Shown here: positions 19,740 to 28,648 of the stretch, piece after piece
Layout: the number at the start of each line of letters is the position of its first letter
Position numbering within the stretch: position 1 is the stretch's first letter
NCBI GenBank assembly: GCA_014859375.1
Contig: JACUUH010000004.1
Location: 1-64,000, forward strand
Reading direction: 5' to 3'
DNA from: Gammaproteobacteria bacterium
GTDB lineage: Bacteria > Pseudomonadota > Gammaproteobacteria > Nitrosococcales > Methylophagaceae
DNA: 64,000 bases
The notes under the pieces: model-generated
The model's input: only the letters and a program-made list of their open reading frames with translations
Databases searched by the model: none
What the model was told of the DNA's origin: nothing
Translations under genes and position numbers: made by a program

Positions 19740-22538
19740 TTACATCAGTTTGTTATTAGATTGACCACCGCCATAACTGTGGAATTGCATTTGCTCTCCA
19801 CCCGGAGTGATCTTAACTGCACAATATTTAAACTCGGGGATCTTGGCTGCAGGATCTAATGCTGCATTTGACAGTTTATTGACCGCTGCTTCGTAATAGC
19901 AGAATGCCATAAATACTGCACCTGTAGGAACTGCCTCATCAGCACGAGCAATCATTGATATTGACCCCCGTCGTGTTGACAAGGTAATCATTTGACCCGG
20001 TTTTACCCCCATTTCATCCAAGCTTATTGGGTTAATCGTTGCGACTGCTTCTGGCTCTATCGCATCTAGCACATTAGAACGACGTGTCATTGAACCAGTA
20101 TGCCAATGCTCTAACATACGACCTGTAATTAATACAAACGGGTATTCTTCATCAGGACGTTCTGCTGGCGGAACAATATCTGCCGGCACAAATTTACCCA
20201 AACCATTAGCACGTTCAAAGGTCTCGGTAAAAATAACATCTTGCCCCGGATCACCTTCTTTTAAACAAGGATAAACAATAGCACCTTCTTGCTCTAAACG
20301 CTGCCATGTCATACCTGCCATTGTCGGTACTGCTTTGCGTATCTCTTCAAACACGTCAGCAGAATCTTTGTAATTCCAATCAAGACCTAGACGTTTTGCC
20401 ATTTCTTGAATGATCCAAAGATCTTGGCGCGCATCACCTGGAGGTGGAACGGCTTGTCGACCTAACTGAACCAATCGATCTGTGTTAGTAAAGGTAGCTG
20501 TTTTTTCAGAATAGGCAGATGCAGGTAACACAACATCTGCCAGATACGCTGTTTCGGTCAGGAAGATATCTTGCACGACTAAATGTTGAAGCTCTGACAT
20601 CGATTGACGTGCATGATTAGTATCAGGATCTGACATTGCAGGATTTTCACCCTGTACATACAAACCTGTTAAGGTTTTGTGGTGAATCGCATGCATGATT
20701 TCGACAACAGTCAAACCAGGCTTATTATCTAACTCACAGCCCCATAATTCTTCAAAATAGGCATGGGCTTGTTCGTCACTAACCGGCTGATAATCAGGGA
20801 AAACCATAGGGATCAGCCCCATATCAGACGCACCCTGTACATTATTTTGACCTCGTAAAGGATGCAAACCAGTACCTGGACGACCAATTTGACCAGTCAT
20901 TAATGCCAATGAAATCAAACAACGCGCATTATCTGTACCGTGCACATGCTGAGATACCCCCATTCCCCATAGGATCATAGATCCTTGGGATGTAGCATAT
21001 AAACGTGCAACTTGACGCAAGGTATCAGCAGGAATGCCGCATATCGGTGCCATCAACTCAGGCGTATATGCCTTCAAATGGGCTTTCATTGCATCAAAAC
21101 CTTCGGTACGCTCTGCAATAAACTCTGGAGCAGTTAAATTTTCTTCGATAATGACATGCATGATTGCATTCAACATCGGTACATCACTGCCAGGCTTAAA
21201 GGCTAAATGATGTGTTGCCTGACGAGATAATTCCGTAGTTCGAGGATCCATCAAAATCAGTTTAGTGCCCTTACGGATGGCATTTTTCATCCATGTTGCA
21301 CCGACGGGGTGATTCACCGTTGGATTGGCACCGATAATGATTATCACTTCGGCTTTTTCAACGTCAGCTACTGGGTTTGATACCGCACCAGAACCTAAAC
21401 ATTCTAATAACGCCACAACCGATGAGGCATGACAAAGTCGCGTACAGTGATCGACATTATTGGTTTTGAAGCCTGTTCTGACTAATTTCTGGAATAAATA
21501 AGCTTCTTCATTACTACCTTTAGCACTACCAAAACCGGCTAAGGCATTGGGTCCTTGCTCGTCACGTATTTTGTTAAAACCATTGGCTGCGAGATCTAAC
21601 GCTTCTTCCCATGATGCTTCACGGAAAATCTTGTTAACATCATTTGGATCCATCGAAAACTCGGCAGATTTTGGTGCATCGTCACGACGAATTAAAGGCT
21701 TGGTTAAGCGATGTGGATGGTGAACATAATCGAAACCATAACGACCTTTAACACACAGACGACCGTGGTTTGCAGGGCCATCACGACCTTCAACATAAAT
21801 AATTTTGTCATCCTTAATGTTGTAAGTCATTTGACAACCAACACCGCAGAAAGGACAGCCCGAGTCTACTTTACGATCGGGTTCCAGCATGCCGACCTCA
21901 TTCGCTGGCATTAAAGCACCTGTTGGACAGGCTTCTACACATTCACCACAGGCAACACAGGTACTTTCACCCATAGGATCATCAAGATCAAACACAATTT
22001 GTGCATGCGACCCACGCATAGCCAAACCAATCACATCATTGTTTTGCTCATCACGACACGCACGTAGACAGCGCGTACACTGAATACAGGCATCCATATT
22101 GACGGTAATAGCGGGATGAGATGCATCGGTTTTAGGTTGGTGTCTGGCTTCAAAACGTGGCAAACCAAGATCAAGCTTGGTTGCCCAATAATCCAACTCT
22201 GAATGTAATGTATGTGGCTGCTCTGATACATCTGATTTGAGTAATTCGATCACCATTTTTTGAGACTTAACAGCTCGTTCACTATTGGTTTGAACGTTCA
22301 TACCCTCAGATGGATAACGACAACACGATGGTGCCAAAACACGCTCACCATCAATCTCAACCACACAGGCGCGACAGTTACCATCAGCACCTTGTCTATC
22401 CGAATAACATAAGTGGGGAACGTCAATGCCTTGTTGTTTGGCAACTTCAAGTAAGGTATCGCCTTCATAGGCTTCGACAGTCTGACCATTCAAAGTAAAG
22501 CTAATGGTCTGTTCTAATTGTTTAGGATTAATAGCCAT
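19740..22538 (-). CDS. fdhA: NAD-linked formate dehydrogenase, catalytic alpha subunit (FDH1-like)
   Basis: The 932-residue protein carries an N-terminal [2Fe-2S] domain (Cys44, 55, 58, 72/73), two ferredoxin-type [4Fe-4S] clusters (Cys151-161 and Cys194-204), and a molybdopterin domain starting with CPFCGVGC (Cys228). The metal-ligand residue is Cys369 followed by His370 (TRLCHASS), so the enzyme does not need selenocysteine. It oxidises formate to CO2 and passes electrons to the partner flavoprotein. The size and the pairing with a single fused NuoE/NuoF subunit resemble FDH1 of Methylorubrum extorquens, a tungsten enzyme; tungsten here is inference. It starts directly at the stop of the beta subunit gene. 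Confidence 0.92.
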   Translation of the reverse strand: MAINPKQLEQTISFTLNGQTVEAYEGDTLLEVAKQQGIDVPHLCYSDRQGADGNCRACVVEIDGERVLAPSCCRYPSEGMNVQTNSERAVKSQKMVIELLKSDVSEQPHTLHSELDYWATKLDLGLPRFEARHQPKTDASHPAITVNMDACIQCTRCLRACRDEQNNDVIGLAMRGSHAQIVFDLDDPMGESTCVACGECVEACPTGALMPANEVGMLEPDRKVDSGCPFCGVGCQMTYNIKDDKIIYVEGRDGPANHGRLCVKGRYGFDYVHHPHRLTKPLIRRDDAPKSAEFSMDPNDVNKIFREASWEEALDLAANGFNKIRDEQGPNALAGFGSAKGSNEEAYLFQKLVRTGFKTNNVDHCTRLCHASSVVALLECLGSGAVSNPVADVEKAEVIIIIGANPTVNHPVGATWMKNAIRKGTKLILMDPRTTELSRQATHHLAFKPGSDVPMLNAIMHVIIEENLTAPEFIAERTEGFDAMKAHLKAYTPELMAPICGIPADTLRQVARLYATSQGSMILWGMGVSQHVHGTDNARCLISLALMTGQIGRPGTGLHPLRGQNNVQGASDMGLIPMVFPDYQPVSDEQAHAYFEELWGCELDNKPGLTVVEIMHAIHHKTLTGLYVQGENPAMSDPDTNHARQSMSELQHLVVQDIFLTETAYLADVVLPASAYSEKTATFTNTDRLVQLGRQAVPPPGDARQDLWIIQEMAKRLGLDWNYKDSADVFEEIRKAVPTMAGMTWQRLEQEGAIVYPCLKEGDPGQDVIFTETFERANGLGKFVPADIVPPAERPDEEYPFVLITGRMLEHWHTGSMTRRSNVLDAIEPEAVATINPISLDEMGVKPGQMITLSTRRGSISMIARADEAVPTGAVFMAFCYYEAAVNKLSNAALDPAAKIPEFKYCAVKITPGGEQMQFHSYGGGQSNNKLM

Positions 22539-24250
22539 TATTTCAACTCCTCTGCTTTTAATTCATCAGAAAAGTATTTCATTACAGATCGCAGTGGATT
22601 CGGCGCTGCTTGGCCCAAACCACAAATGGACGCATCGATCATGACTTCTGATAATTCTTCAAGCAGATTTTGATTCCACTCGGGTTGTTGCATTAAAGTA
22701 ACAGCTTTGGCTGTACCCACTCGGCATGGCGTACATTGTCCACATGACTCTTCTTCAAAGAATTTCATGGCATTGACTGCCAAGTCTCGTGCTTTATCCT
22801 TATCTGAAAAAACAACCACCGCAGCAGAACCAATAAAACAACCATATTGATTCAAGGTATCAAAATCTAAGGGTATATCGCCCATTGAAGCCGGTAAAAT
22901 ACCGCCAGAAGCACCACCTGGGAAATAGCCATAAAAGTCGTGACCGTCCTGCATACCACCACAATATTCATCAATAAGCTCACGTATGGTAATACCTGCT
23001 GGGGCTAAATGAACCCCCGGTTTATTGACACGACCACTAACTGAAAATGAACGTAAGCCCACCCGACCATTACGACCATGATCGGTCAAACAACTTGGCC
23101 CTTTTTCTAATATGGCTCGCACCCAATACAGTGATTCCATATTGTGTTCTAAAGTCGGACGACCAAACAAACCTACCTGGGCAACAAAAGGAGGACGAAG
23201 TCTTGGCATACCACGCTTGCCTTCAATTGACTCGATCATGGCTGATTCTTCACCGCAAATATAAGCCCCAGCACCACGACGCAAATGAAGCGCTGGTAAT
23301 TTGTCGACAGGTGGATTGGCTTTTAGTTTTGCAAGTTCTTGCTCCAGCATTACTCGGATAGCCGCATATTCATCGCGTAAATAAATGTATATTTCGTCGA
23401 TCCCCGTCGCCCAAGCGGCAATCAACATACCTTCCAGAAAACAATGAGGGTCGCGTTCTAAATAATATTTATCTTTAAATGTACCTGGCTCACCTTCATC
23501 AATATTAACCGCCATCAATTTAGGTTCAGGTTGCTCGCGTACGATTCGCCATTTGCGTCCGGCAGGGAAACCGGCACCACCCAAACCTCTAAGACCAGAA
23601 TTATCGATAGCATCAAGCACTTTTTCGACGTTATAAGTGCCGTTGATACAAAGGCGGTAAGTGCTATAGCCATCAGAATCGAGATAAGTATCGTAATCGA
23701 TCGGTGATAAAGCTTCTGGTTCGATAGCATTGTTATTAACAGCTTCGGTCACGCTTTGCGTGTTTGCATGTTCAATTGGATGCATTCCAACAACAGCAAC
23801 GGGGGCTTTATCACATCGACCAATACAAGGCACACGTTGCACCCGCACCTGCTCACCTAAGCCAGACTCTAATGATGAAATTAACGCTTGTGCGCCCATC
23901 ATGTCACAGGTCAATGATTCACAGACACGAACAGTTAACGCTGGCGGTGGTGTATCACCCTCTTTAATTACATCAAAATGGTGGTAAAAAGTTGCAACTT
24001 CATACACTTCCGCTTTTGACAGCTTCATTTCACGAGCAAGCGCAACTAAATGAGCAGCAGAAATATGTTTATAGGTATCTTGAATCTTGTGCAAATGCTC
24101 GATCAACAGATCTTTTTGTCTGGATTGTTCACCTAATAAAGCTTGAACCTCAGCCAAGGCCTTGGCATCAACTTGTCTGCCTTTTCCTGCTGAACGCGGG
24201 ATCTTCAGTTTGTTACCGGCTTTGGTAGCACTGAGTTTTTGATCACTCAT
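22538..24250 (-). CDS. fdhB: NAD-linked formate dehydrogenase, beta subunit (NuoE-NuoF fusion)
   Basis: This subunit takes electrons to NAD+. Residues up to about 160 are NuoE-like with a [2Fe-2S] site (RVCESLTCDMMG and VPCIGRCDKAP). The rest is NuoF-like: NADH loop GLGGAGFPAGRKW, FMN motif GAGAYICGEESAMIESIEGKRG, and a C-terminal [4Fe-4S] motif ESCGQCTPCRVG. The track begins at a TTG (24271). The ATG at 24250 gives MSDQKLSATK and has AGAGAG upstream, so it is used. Fused NuoE/NuoF subunits of about 570 residues are known from FDH1 of methylotrophs. It is the first gene of a two-gene operon. Confidence 0.92.
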   Translation of the reverse strand: MSDQKLSATKAGNKLKIPRSAGKGRQVDAKALAEVQALLGEQSRQKDLLIEHLHKIQDTYKHISAAHLVALAREMKLSKAEVYEVATFYHHFDVIKEGDTPPPALTVRVCESLTCDMMGAQALISSLESGLGEQVRVQRVPCIGRCDKAPVAVVGMHPIEHANTQSVTEAVNNNAIEPEALSPIDYDTYLDSDGYSTYRLCINGTYNVEKVLDAIDNSGLRGLGGAGFPAGRKWRIVREQPEPKLMAVNIDEGEPGTFKDKYYLERDPHCFLEGMLIAAWATGIDEIYIYLRDEYAAIRVMLEQELAKLKANPPVDKLPALHLRRGAGAYICGEESAMIESIEGKRGMPRLRPPFVAQVGLFGRPTLEHNMESLYWVRAILEKGPSCLTDHGRNGRVGLRSFSVSGRVNKPGVHLAPAGITIRELIDEYCGGMQDGHDFYGYFPGGASGGILPASMGDIPLDFDTLNQYGCFIGSAAVVVFSDKDKARDLAVNAMKFFEEESCGQCTPCRVGTAKAVTLMQQPEWNQNLLEELSEVMIDASICGLGQAAPNPLRSVMKYFSDELKAEELK

Positions 24251-24252
24251 TA

Positions 24253-24273
24253 ATATTCTCTCTTGCTGCAAAA
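24253..24273 (-). repeat. 21-bp leader block, copy 1 (fdhB leader)
   Basis: On the minus strand it reads TTTTGCAGCAAGAGAGAATAT, and it contains the fdhB ribosome binding site. It matches the block at 25034-25054 at 20 of 21 bases. Confidence 0.7.
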
Positions 24274-24551
24274 TATAGTGTCGTTATCGCAGTAGTATAA
24301 TCAATTCATTAAAAAGAAACACATTACAGAACTAGGGTTACTCAACATAATAACTGCACAGTCTCCCCTGTTCGTAAACAAAGACGCTCATTTTTATCTA
24401 AGACCTGTATTTGCCTTGCCTCACTGATTCTCATACTCTACTGACGAGTCATTATCGTTGCTGTTGTGGGTTGTTGTGTGCTTGTATCAGCCACTGGATA
24501 CTGGATAAGAAACAGCGCTCAGTAGCCCTTAGACTTATAGCTATTAGATAA

Positions 24552-24587
24552 AAAAAGCCACCAAATAACATTATCTGGGGGCTTTTT
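24552..24587 (-). terminator. terminator after ydcH
   Basis: AAAAAGCCACC and GGGGGCTTTTT pair around an AT-rich loop with one bulge, and the minus strand continues with a run of T. It lies about 32 bases after the ydcH stop. Confidence 0.78.
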
Positions 24588-24618
24588 GACTGTCTGTTAA
24601 TCTGCCCTACATGCTCTA

Positions 24619-24855
24619 TTAGGCAATGACAAGTTTATACAACTCGTCTTTAATGCCTACTCGCTCTTTACGAAGATGATTTACATATTCATCACTGGTT
24701 GGTTCTTCACCACTCTCAATACGAAAGATCTGCTTATCAATAGCTTCGTAACGCTCCATCAAATGATGAAAATAATTATTAGAGGTTTTTAAACTGTGAA
24801 TTTTGTCTTTATATTCTGGGAATTCTTTTAATAATGGGTGGTGCGTTAAAGGCAT
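24619..24855 (-). CDS. YdcH/DUF465 family small protein
   Basis: The 78-residue protein is highly charged and helical, with LLKEFPEYKDKIHSLKTSNNYFHHLMERYEAIDKQIFRIE typical of the DUF465 (YdcH) family. Its function is unknown. An AGGAG ribosome binding site sits 7 bases before the ATG. It is a single-gene unit between the ppsA repeat region and the fdh leader. Confidence 0.88.
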   Translation of the reverse strand: MPLTHHPLLKEFPEYKDKIHSLKTSNNYFHHLMERYEAIDKQIFRIESGEEPTSDEYVNHLRKERVGIKDELYKLVIA

Positions 24856-25000
24856 TACTTGCTCCTAAAGGTTATTTACTATTACAAATACAAATCTTTG
24901 GTTGATATTAGCCCGCCAATTGTAGTCCGGTATATGATCCAGATCAAAATCAATGTTATCCAGAGATACAACAATGTCAAAACAAGATGATTATCACTCG

Positions 25001-25090
25001 TTATCCATTCCCACGGAGAACCGTGGGAACGAGATATTCTCCCTTGCTGCAAAATTATGCCTCGTTGCCATGCTCCCGCTTGGGAATGAC
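25001..25090. repeat. Composite palindromic repeat after ppsA
   Basis: A perfect 9-bp hairpin (TTCCCACGG, loop AGAA, CCGTGGGAA; 25008-25029) is followed by the 21-bp block and then a degenerate second hairpin (TTGCCATGCTCCCGCTTGGGAATG, 25065-25088). Arms of the CGTTCCCA/TGGGAACG type are widespread interspersed repeats in gammaproteobacteria. It lies in the 239-bp gap between ppsA and ydcH, which has no credible gene. Confidence 0.7.
25034..25054 (-). repeat. 21-bp leader block, copy 2
   Basis: On the minus strand it reads TTTTGCAGCAAGGGAGAATAT, one base different from the fdhB leader at 24253-24273. Here it sits inside the composite palindromic repeat and no gene starts beside it. Confidence 0.7.
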
Positions 25091-25094
25091 GCAA

Positions 25095-27449
25095 TTATTT
25101 AGCCAAATCTTGCCACGTTGACACAACCGTATCAGGATTTAAGGAAATACTGCTAATACCTCTATCCAACAGCCATTTAGCAAAATCAGGATGGTCAGAC
25201 GGTCCTTGCCCGCAAATACCAATATATTTACCGGCATTTTTACAGGCGGTGATCGCCATATCCAACATTGCCAAAACAGCAGGATTGCGCTCATCAAACG
25301 AATTAGCGACTAATGAAGAATCACGATCCAAGCCTAGTGTTAGCTGGGTCATATCATTTGAGCCAATTGAGAAACCATCAAAATAGTCTAAAAACTCAGA
25401 GGCTAAAACTGCATTTGACGGTAATTCACACATCATAATAATACGCAGTTTATTTTTACCTCGTTCAAGACCATTTTCTTTCATGATCTCAATAACAGCG
25501 GCAGCTTCTGCCGTTGTCCGAACGAAAGGAATCATCAGCTCGACATTAGTAAAGCCCATGTCATCACGCACACGTTTCATCGCTTTACACTCAAGCTCAA
25601 AACAGTCTCTGAACCCGTCTGAGATATAGCGTGATGCCCCTCTAAAGCCAATCATCGGATTTTCTTCATGAGGTTCAAAGTTAGCCCCCCCAACAAGGTT
25701 GGCATATTCATTTGATTTAAAATCAGATAAGCGAACAATGACTTTTTTAGGGCTAAATGACGCTGCAATTGTTGACACACCTTCGGCAATTCGGCTTACA
25801 TAATATTCAACAGGATCACCATAGGCAGTGGTTTTATCATAAATGATTTTTTGAACATCATCACCCATTTTATCGGCATTGATTAAGGCTTTTGGATGAA
25901 TACCCACCATATTATTAATAATGAACTCTAACCGAGCCAAACCGACACCATCATTAGGTAATTGAGCAAATGTAAATGCACGATCAGGATTACCCACATT
26001 CATCATTATTTTGACAGGAATTTCTGGCATTGCATTCATGTGACGAATGTTATGTTCAAAATCCAATAGTCCTGCATAGATATGACCTTCATCACCTTCT
26101 GAACACGATACGGTAACATCAGACCCATCCACTACTGATTCTGTCGCATCGCCACACCCTACCACCGCTGGCACACCAAGTTCACGCGCTATGATGGCAG
26201 CATGACAGGTACGACCACCACGGTTAGTAATAATAGCCGACGATTTTTTCATGATTGGTTCCCAATCAGGATCAGTCATATCAGTCAGTAATACATCACC
26301 TTGTTCGAATTGATCCATTTGCTCAAGATTGTTGAATAATCTAACCCGACCTTTACCTATTTTTTTACCAATAGAACGCCCAACTGCTAATACTTTGCTA
26401 CGTTCTTTAAGAATATATTGTTCAATCACATTTTCTTGTTGGCTTTGGACTGTTTCAGGACGAGCTTGAACAATATAGATTCGACCATCATTACCATCTT
26501 TGGCCCATTCAACGTCCATTGGTCGTTTGTAATGTTGTTCAATCGTAACAACCATTTTTGCCAAGGTTTCAATTTCATCATCGGTTAATGAAAATAACAC
26601 ACGTTGTTCCGGATTGACCTCAACCGTTTTAACCGGATTGCTTGCTTCACCAGAATAGATCATTTTGATCGCTTTTTGACCTAATGTACGACGTAATACT
26701 GCTGGGCGATCTGCTGCCAATGTTTGTTTATGTACATAAAACTCATCTGGATTAACTGCGCCTTGCACCACCATTTCACCAAGACCATAACTACCTGTAA
26801 TGAACACAACATCGCGGAAACCACTTTCTGTATCAAGACTAAAGGCAACACCTGAACTTGCGATATCAGAACGCACCATTTTTTGAATACCGGCTGATAA
26901 CGCAACCTCTTCATGATCAAAACCTTGATGCTCACGATATGAAATTGCTCGATCGTTAAATAAAGAGGCAAACACTTCACGAATCGATTGCTTGATATTG
27001 GCTAGGCCAGATACATTCAAGAACGTTTCTTGTTGTCCAGCAAAAGAAGCATCGGGTAAATCTTCTGCTGTTGCAGATGAACGTACGGCCCATGTTGCTT
27101 CTTGGCCGTATTCTTGTTCTAATTTTGCATACGCTTGATCAATGGCTTTTTCCATTTCAGCAGGAAATGGTACCTCGTTGATCCAGCCTCGAATATCGCT
27201 ACCTGCTGCCTGCAATGCTGGAATATCGGTAATATCTAGATGAACTAAGCGCTCAGCAATTCTATCTTTTAATCCATCTTGAACAAGGAACTCACGATAG
27301 GCAGCGGCAGTTGTTGCAAAACCACCCGGCACTGACACACCGAGCGGTGCCAGATTTTGTAGCATTTCGCCCAATGATGCATTTTTTCCGCCCACTCTGG
27401 AGACATCATCCATGCTCAATCGGTTCAATTCGACTACATACTCAATCAT
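25095..27449 (-). CDS. ppsA: Phosphoenolpyruvate synthase
   Basis: PpsA converts pyruvate and ATP to PEP, AMP and phosphate, a gluconeogenic step. It has an N-terminal ATP-grasp domain (VGGKNASLGEM, AVRSSATAEDLPDASFAGQQE), the swivelling phosphohistidine domain with catalytic His in GGRTCHAAIIARELGVPAVVG, and a C-terminal PEP-binding barrel (FSIGSNDMTQLTLGLDRDS, GICGQGPSD). The track starts at 27509. The ATG at 27449 gives the family start MIEYVVELNRLSMDDV and has GAGGAC about 8 bases upstream. The regulator gene ppsR lies directly upstream on the same strand. Confidence 0.96.
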   Translation of the reverse strand: MIEYVVELNRLSMDDVSRVGGKNASLGEMLQNLAPLGVSVPGGFATTAAAYREFLVQDGLKDRIAERLVHLDITDIPALQAAGSDIRGWINEVPFPAEMEKAIDQAYAKLEQEYGQEATWAVRSSATAEDLPDASFAGQQETFLNVSGLANIKQSIREVFASLFNDRAISYREHQGFDHEEVALSAGIQKMVRSDIASSGVAFSLDTESGFRDVVFITGSYGLGEMVVQGAVNPDEFYVHKQTLAADRPAVLRRTLGQKAIKMIYSGEASNPVKTVEVNPEQRVLFSLTDDEIETLAKMVVTIEQHYKRPMDVEWAKDGNDGRIYIVQARPETVQSQQENVIEQYILKERSKVLAVGRSIGKKIGKGRVRLFNNLEQMDQFEQGDVLLTDMTDPDWEPIMKKSSAIITNRGGRTCHAAIIARELGVPAVVGCGDATESVVDGSDVTVSCSEGDEGHIYAGLLDFEHNIRHMNAMPEIPVKIMMNVGNPDRAFTFAQLPNDGVGLARLEFIINNMVGIHPKALINADKMGDDVQKIIYDKTTAYGDPVEYYVSRIAEGVSTIAASFSPKKVIVRLSDFKSNEYANLVGGANFEPHEENPMIGFRGASRYISDGFRDCFELECKAMKRVRDDMGFTNVELMIPFVRTTAEAAAVIEIMKENGLERGKNKLRIIMMCELPSNAVLASEFLDYFDGFSIGSNDMTQLTLGLDRDSSLVANSFDERNPAVLAMLDMAITACKNAGKYIGICGQGPSDHPDFAKWLLDRGISSISLNPDTVVSTWQDLAK

Positions 27450-27498
27450 TGTTAAAGTCCTCGTATAGATCTCATTAATCTGGTTAGTTCCAAGCTTG

Positions 27499-28362
27499 TT
27501 AGAGTCCATTTTCTGCTAACCCAAACCCCATTGCCTGAACGACATTACTGGCTATTTCTTCAATAGAAGTATCCGTCGTATCAAATACAGGGATATCTGC
27601 ATGAGCAAACATTGCTTCTGAAATTTTAACTTCGCGTTCACAGACTTTAAGTGATGCATAGTCACTGTTAGGGCGACGTGCTCTACGTATCTTGCTTAAA
27701 GGTACAACTTTTATAGTCAGAGCAACAAGCTTCTGTTTATGCTTGAGTAGAAAGTCGGGCAGAGTATCCTTATCCAAGTCTTCTTCAGTCAATGGATAAT
27801 TACTCACTTTAAGTGAAAAGTTCATCGCCAGATATAAACTGGTAGGCGTTTTACCGCAACGTGACACACCCACTAAAATAACGTCAGCTTCGTCATATTG
27901 ATCGTAACGTACACCATCATCATGCGATAAAGAATAATCAATCGCATCAAGTCGTTTTTGATAATTGATATTGCCAAATATCCCACAATTTCCGCGCGAC
28001 AATCCCTGACTATGAGCAGAAACTTCACCGAACGTTAGCTCTAAGGGCTCCAAAAAGGCATTGAACAGATTAATGATACGAGCATCGCTACTTTCAAGAA
28101 TTCGTTGTTCATTTTCATCAACTAATGTACTGAATACGATGGGTTTCTTTCCCGATTTTTTATAGGCATCGTTTATTCTATTACTGGCGACTATGGCTTT
28201 TTGCAAGGTATCAACAAACGATAAAGTTAAGGTTTCATAACGTTGCCCAGGAAATTGAGCCAATAGGGTTCTACCATAATTTTCAGCAGTGAGACCGGTA
28301 CGATCAGAAACAAAAAAAACCGTCCGTAATATCTCACTTTCATTCAAATCGGAATCCGTCAT
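27499..28362 (-). CDS. ppsR: PEP synthase regulatory protein (kinase/pyrophosphorylase)
   Basis: This DUF299 protein inactivates PEP synthase by ADP-dependent phosphorylation of a threonine near the catalytic histidine and reactivates it by phosphate-dependent dephosphorylation. The family start RTVFFVSDRTGLTAENYGRTLL and the P-loop GVSRCGKTPTSLYLAMN are clear. The track starts at a GTG (28368), but an AGG 9 bases upstream of the ATG at 28362 argues for MTDSDLNESE. In E. coli ppsR and ppsA are divergent; here they run in the same direction with about 49 bp between them, so enzyme and regulator may share a transcript. Confidence 0.95.
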   Translation of the reverse strand: MTDSDLNESEILRTVFFVSDRTGLTAENYGRTLLAQFPGQRYETLTLSFVDTLQKAIVASNRINDAYKKSGKKPIVFSTLVDENEQRILESSDARIINLFNAFLEPLELTFGEVSAHSQGLSRGNCGIFGNINYQKRLDAIDYSLSHDDGVRYDQYDEADVILVGVSRCGKTPTSLYLAMNFSLKVSNYPLTEEDLDKDTLPDFLLKHKQKLVALTIKVVPLSKIRRARRPNSDYASLKVCEREVKISEAMFAHADIPVFDTTDTSIEEIASNVVQAMGFGLAENGL

Positions 28363-28505
28363 TTCCACACCTAAATTAATTAGCGGTTCAACTCACCATA
28401 ACATGAGCTAGCTCAGGCACTAAATTGATACACAATCGCATTATCATACCCTGCCTGAGACCTTGTTATTATGGTTATGTTCCTGAACGTGCAATTGCAC
28501 TACTG

Positions 28506-28541
28506 GGGTCTGTTGATCTTTCACCGTGGTCTCTGCTGAAA
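28506..28541 (+). repeat. Solo end related to the 5059-5323 inverted-repeat element
   Basis: GGGTCTGTTGATCTTTCA followed by CTCTGCTGAAAG matches the ends of the 5059-5323 element over the first 16 bases and then imperfectly. Only one end is present, and no flanking TA is seen, so it looks like a decayed or recombined copy in the ppsR-fdh3 gap. Confidence 0.5.
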
Positions 28542-28553
28542 GCGACTGAACCA

Positions 28554-28592
28554 TAAAAAAACCCGTATCATTTATTGGGATACGGGTTTTTC
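28554..28592 (-). terminator. terminator of the membrane formate dehydrogenase operon
   Basis: ACCCGTATC and GATACGGGT form a perfect 9-bp stem with runs of A and T on either side. On the minus strand it follows the last gene of the operon by about 40 bases. Confidence 0.9.
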
Positions 28593-28612
28593 TAATCGAA
28601 GTTCACTTATTC

Positions 28613-28648
28613 TTAATGTGTATCGGGTTCTTAATGCGAATCGGGTTC
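28613..28648 (-). repeat. 18-bp tandem duplication across the fdhC stop codon
   Basis: On the minus strand GAACCCGATTCGCATTAA (with the real stop) is followed directly by GAACCCGATACACATTAA. The copies match at 16 of 18 bases. The gene thus carries a spare copy of its last codons and stop. Confidence 0.75.

Larger units (their letters stand above)
24251..24618. other. Gap between fdhB and ydcH
   Basis: This 368-bp gap should hold the promoter of the fdhB-fdhA operon on the minus strand. It also contains a 21-bp leader block next to the fdhB start that recurs at 25034-25054, and the ydcH terminator. No convincing ORF is present. Confidence 0.6.

Noticed and set aside
24882-25094. 70-residue minus-strand ORF after ppsA
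   Set aside because: Its N-terminal half is the translated palindromic repeat and its composition is not protein-like; no ribosome binding site precedes it.
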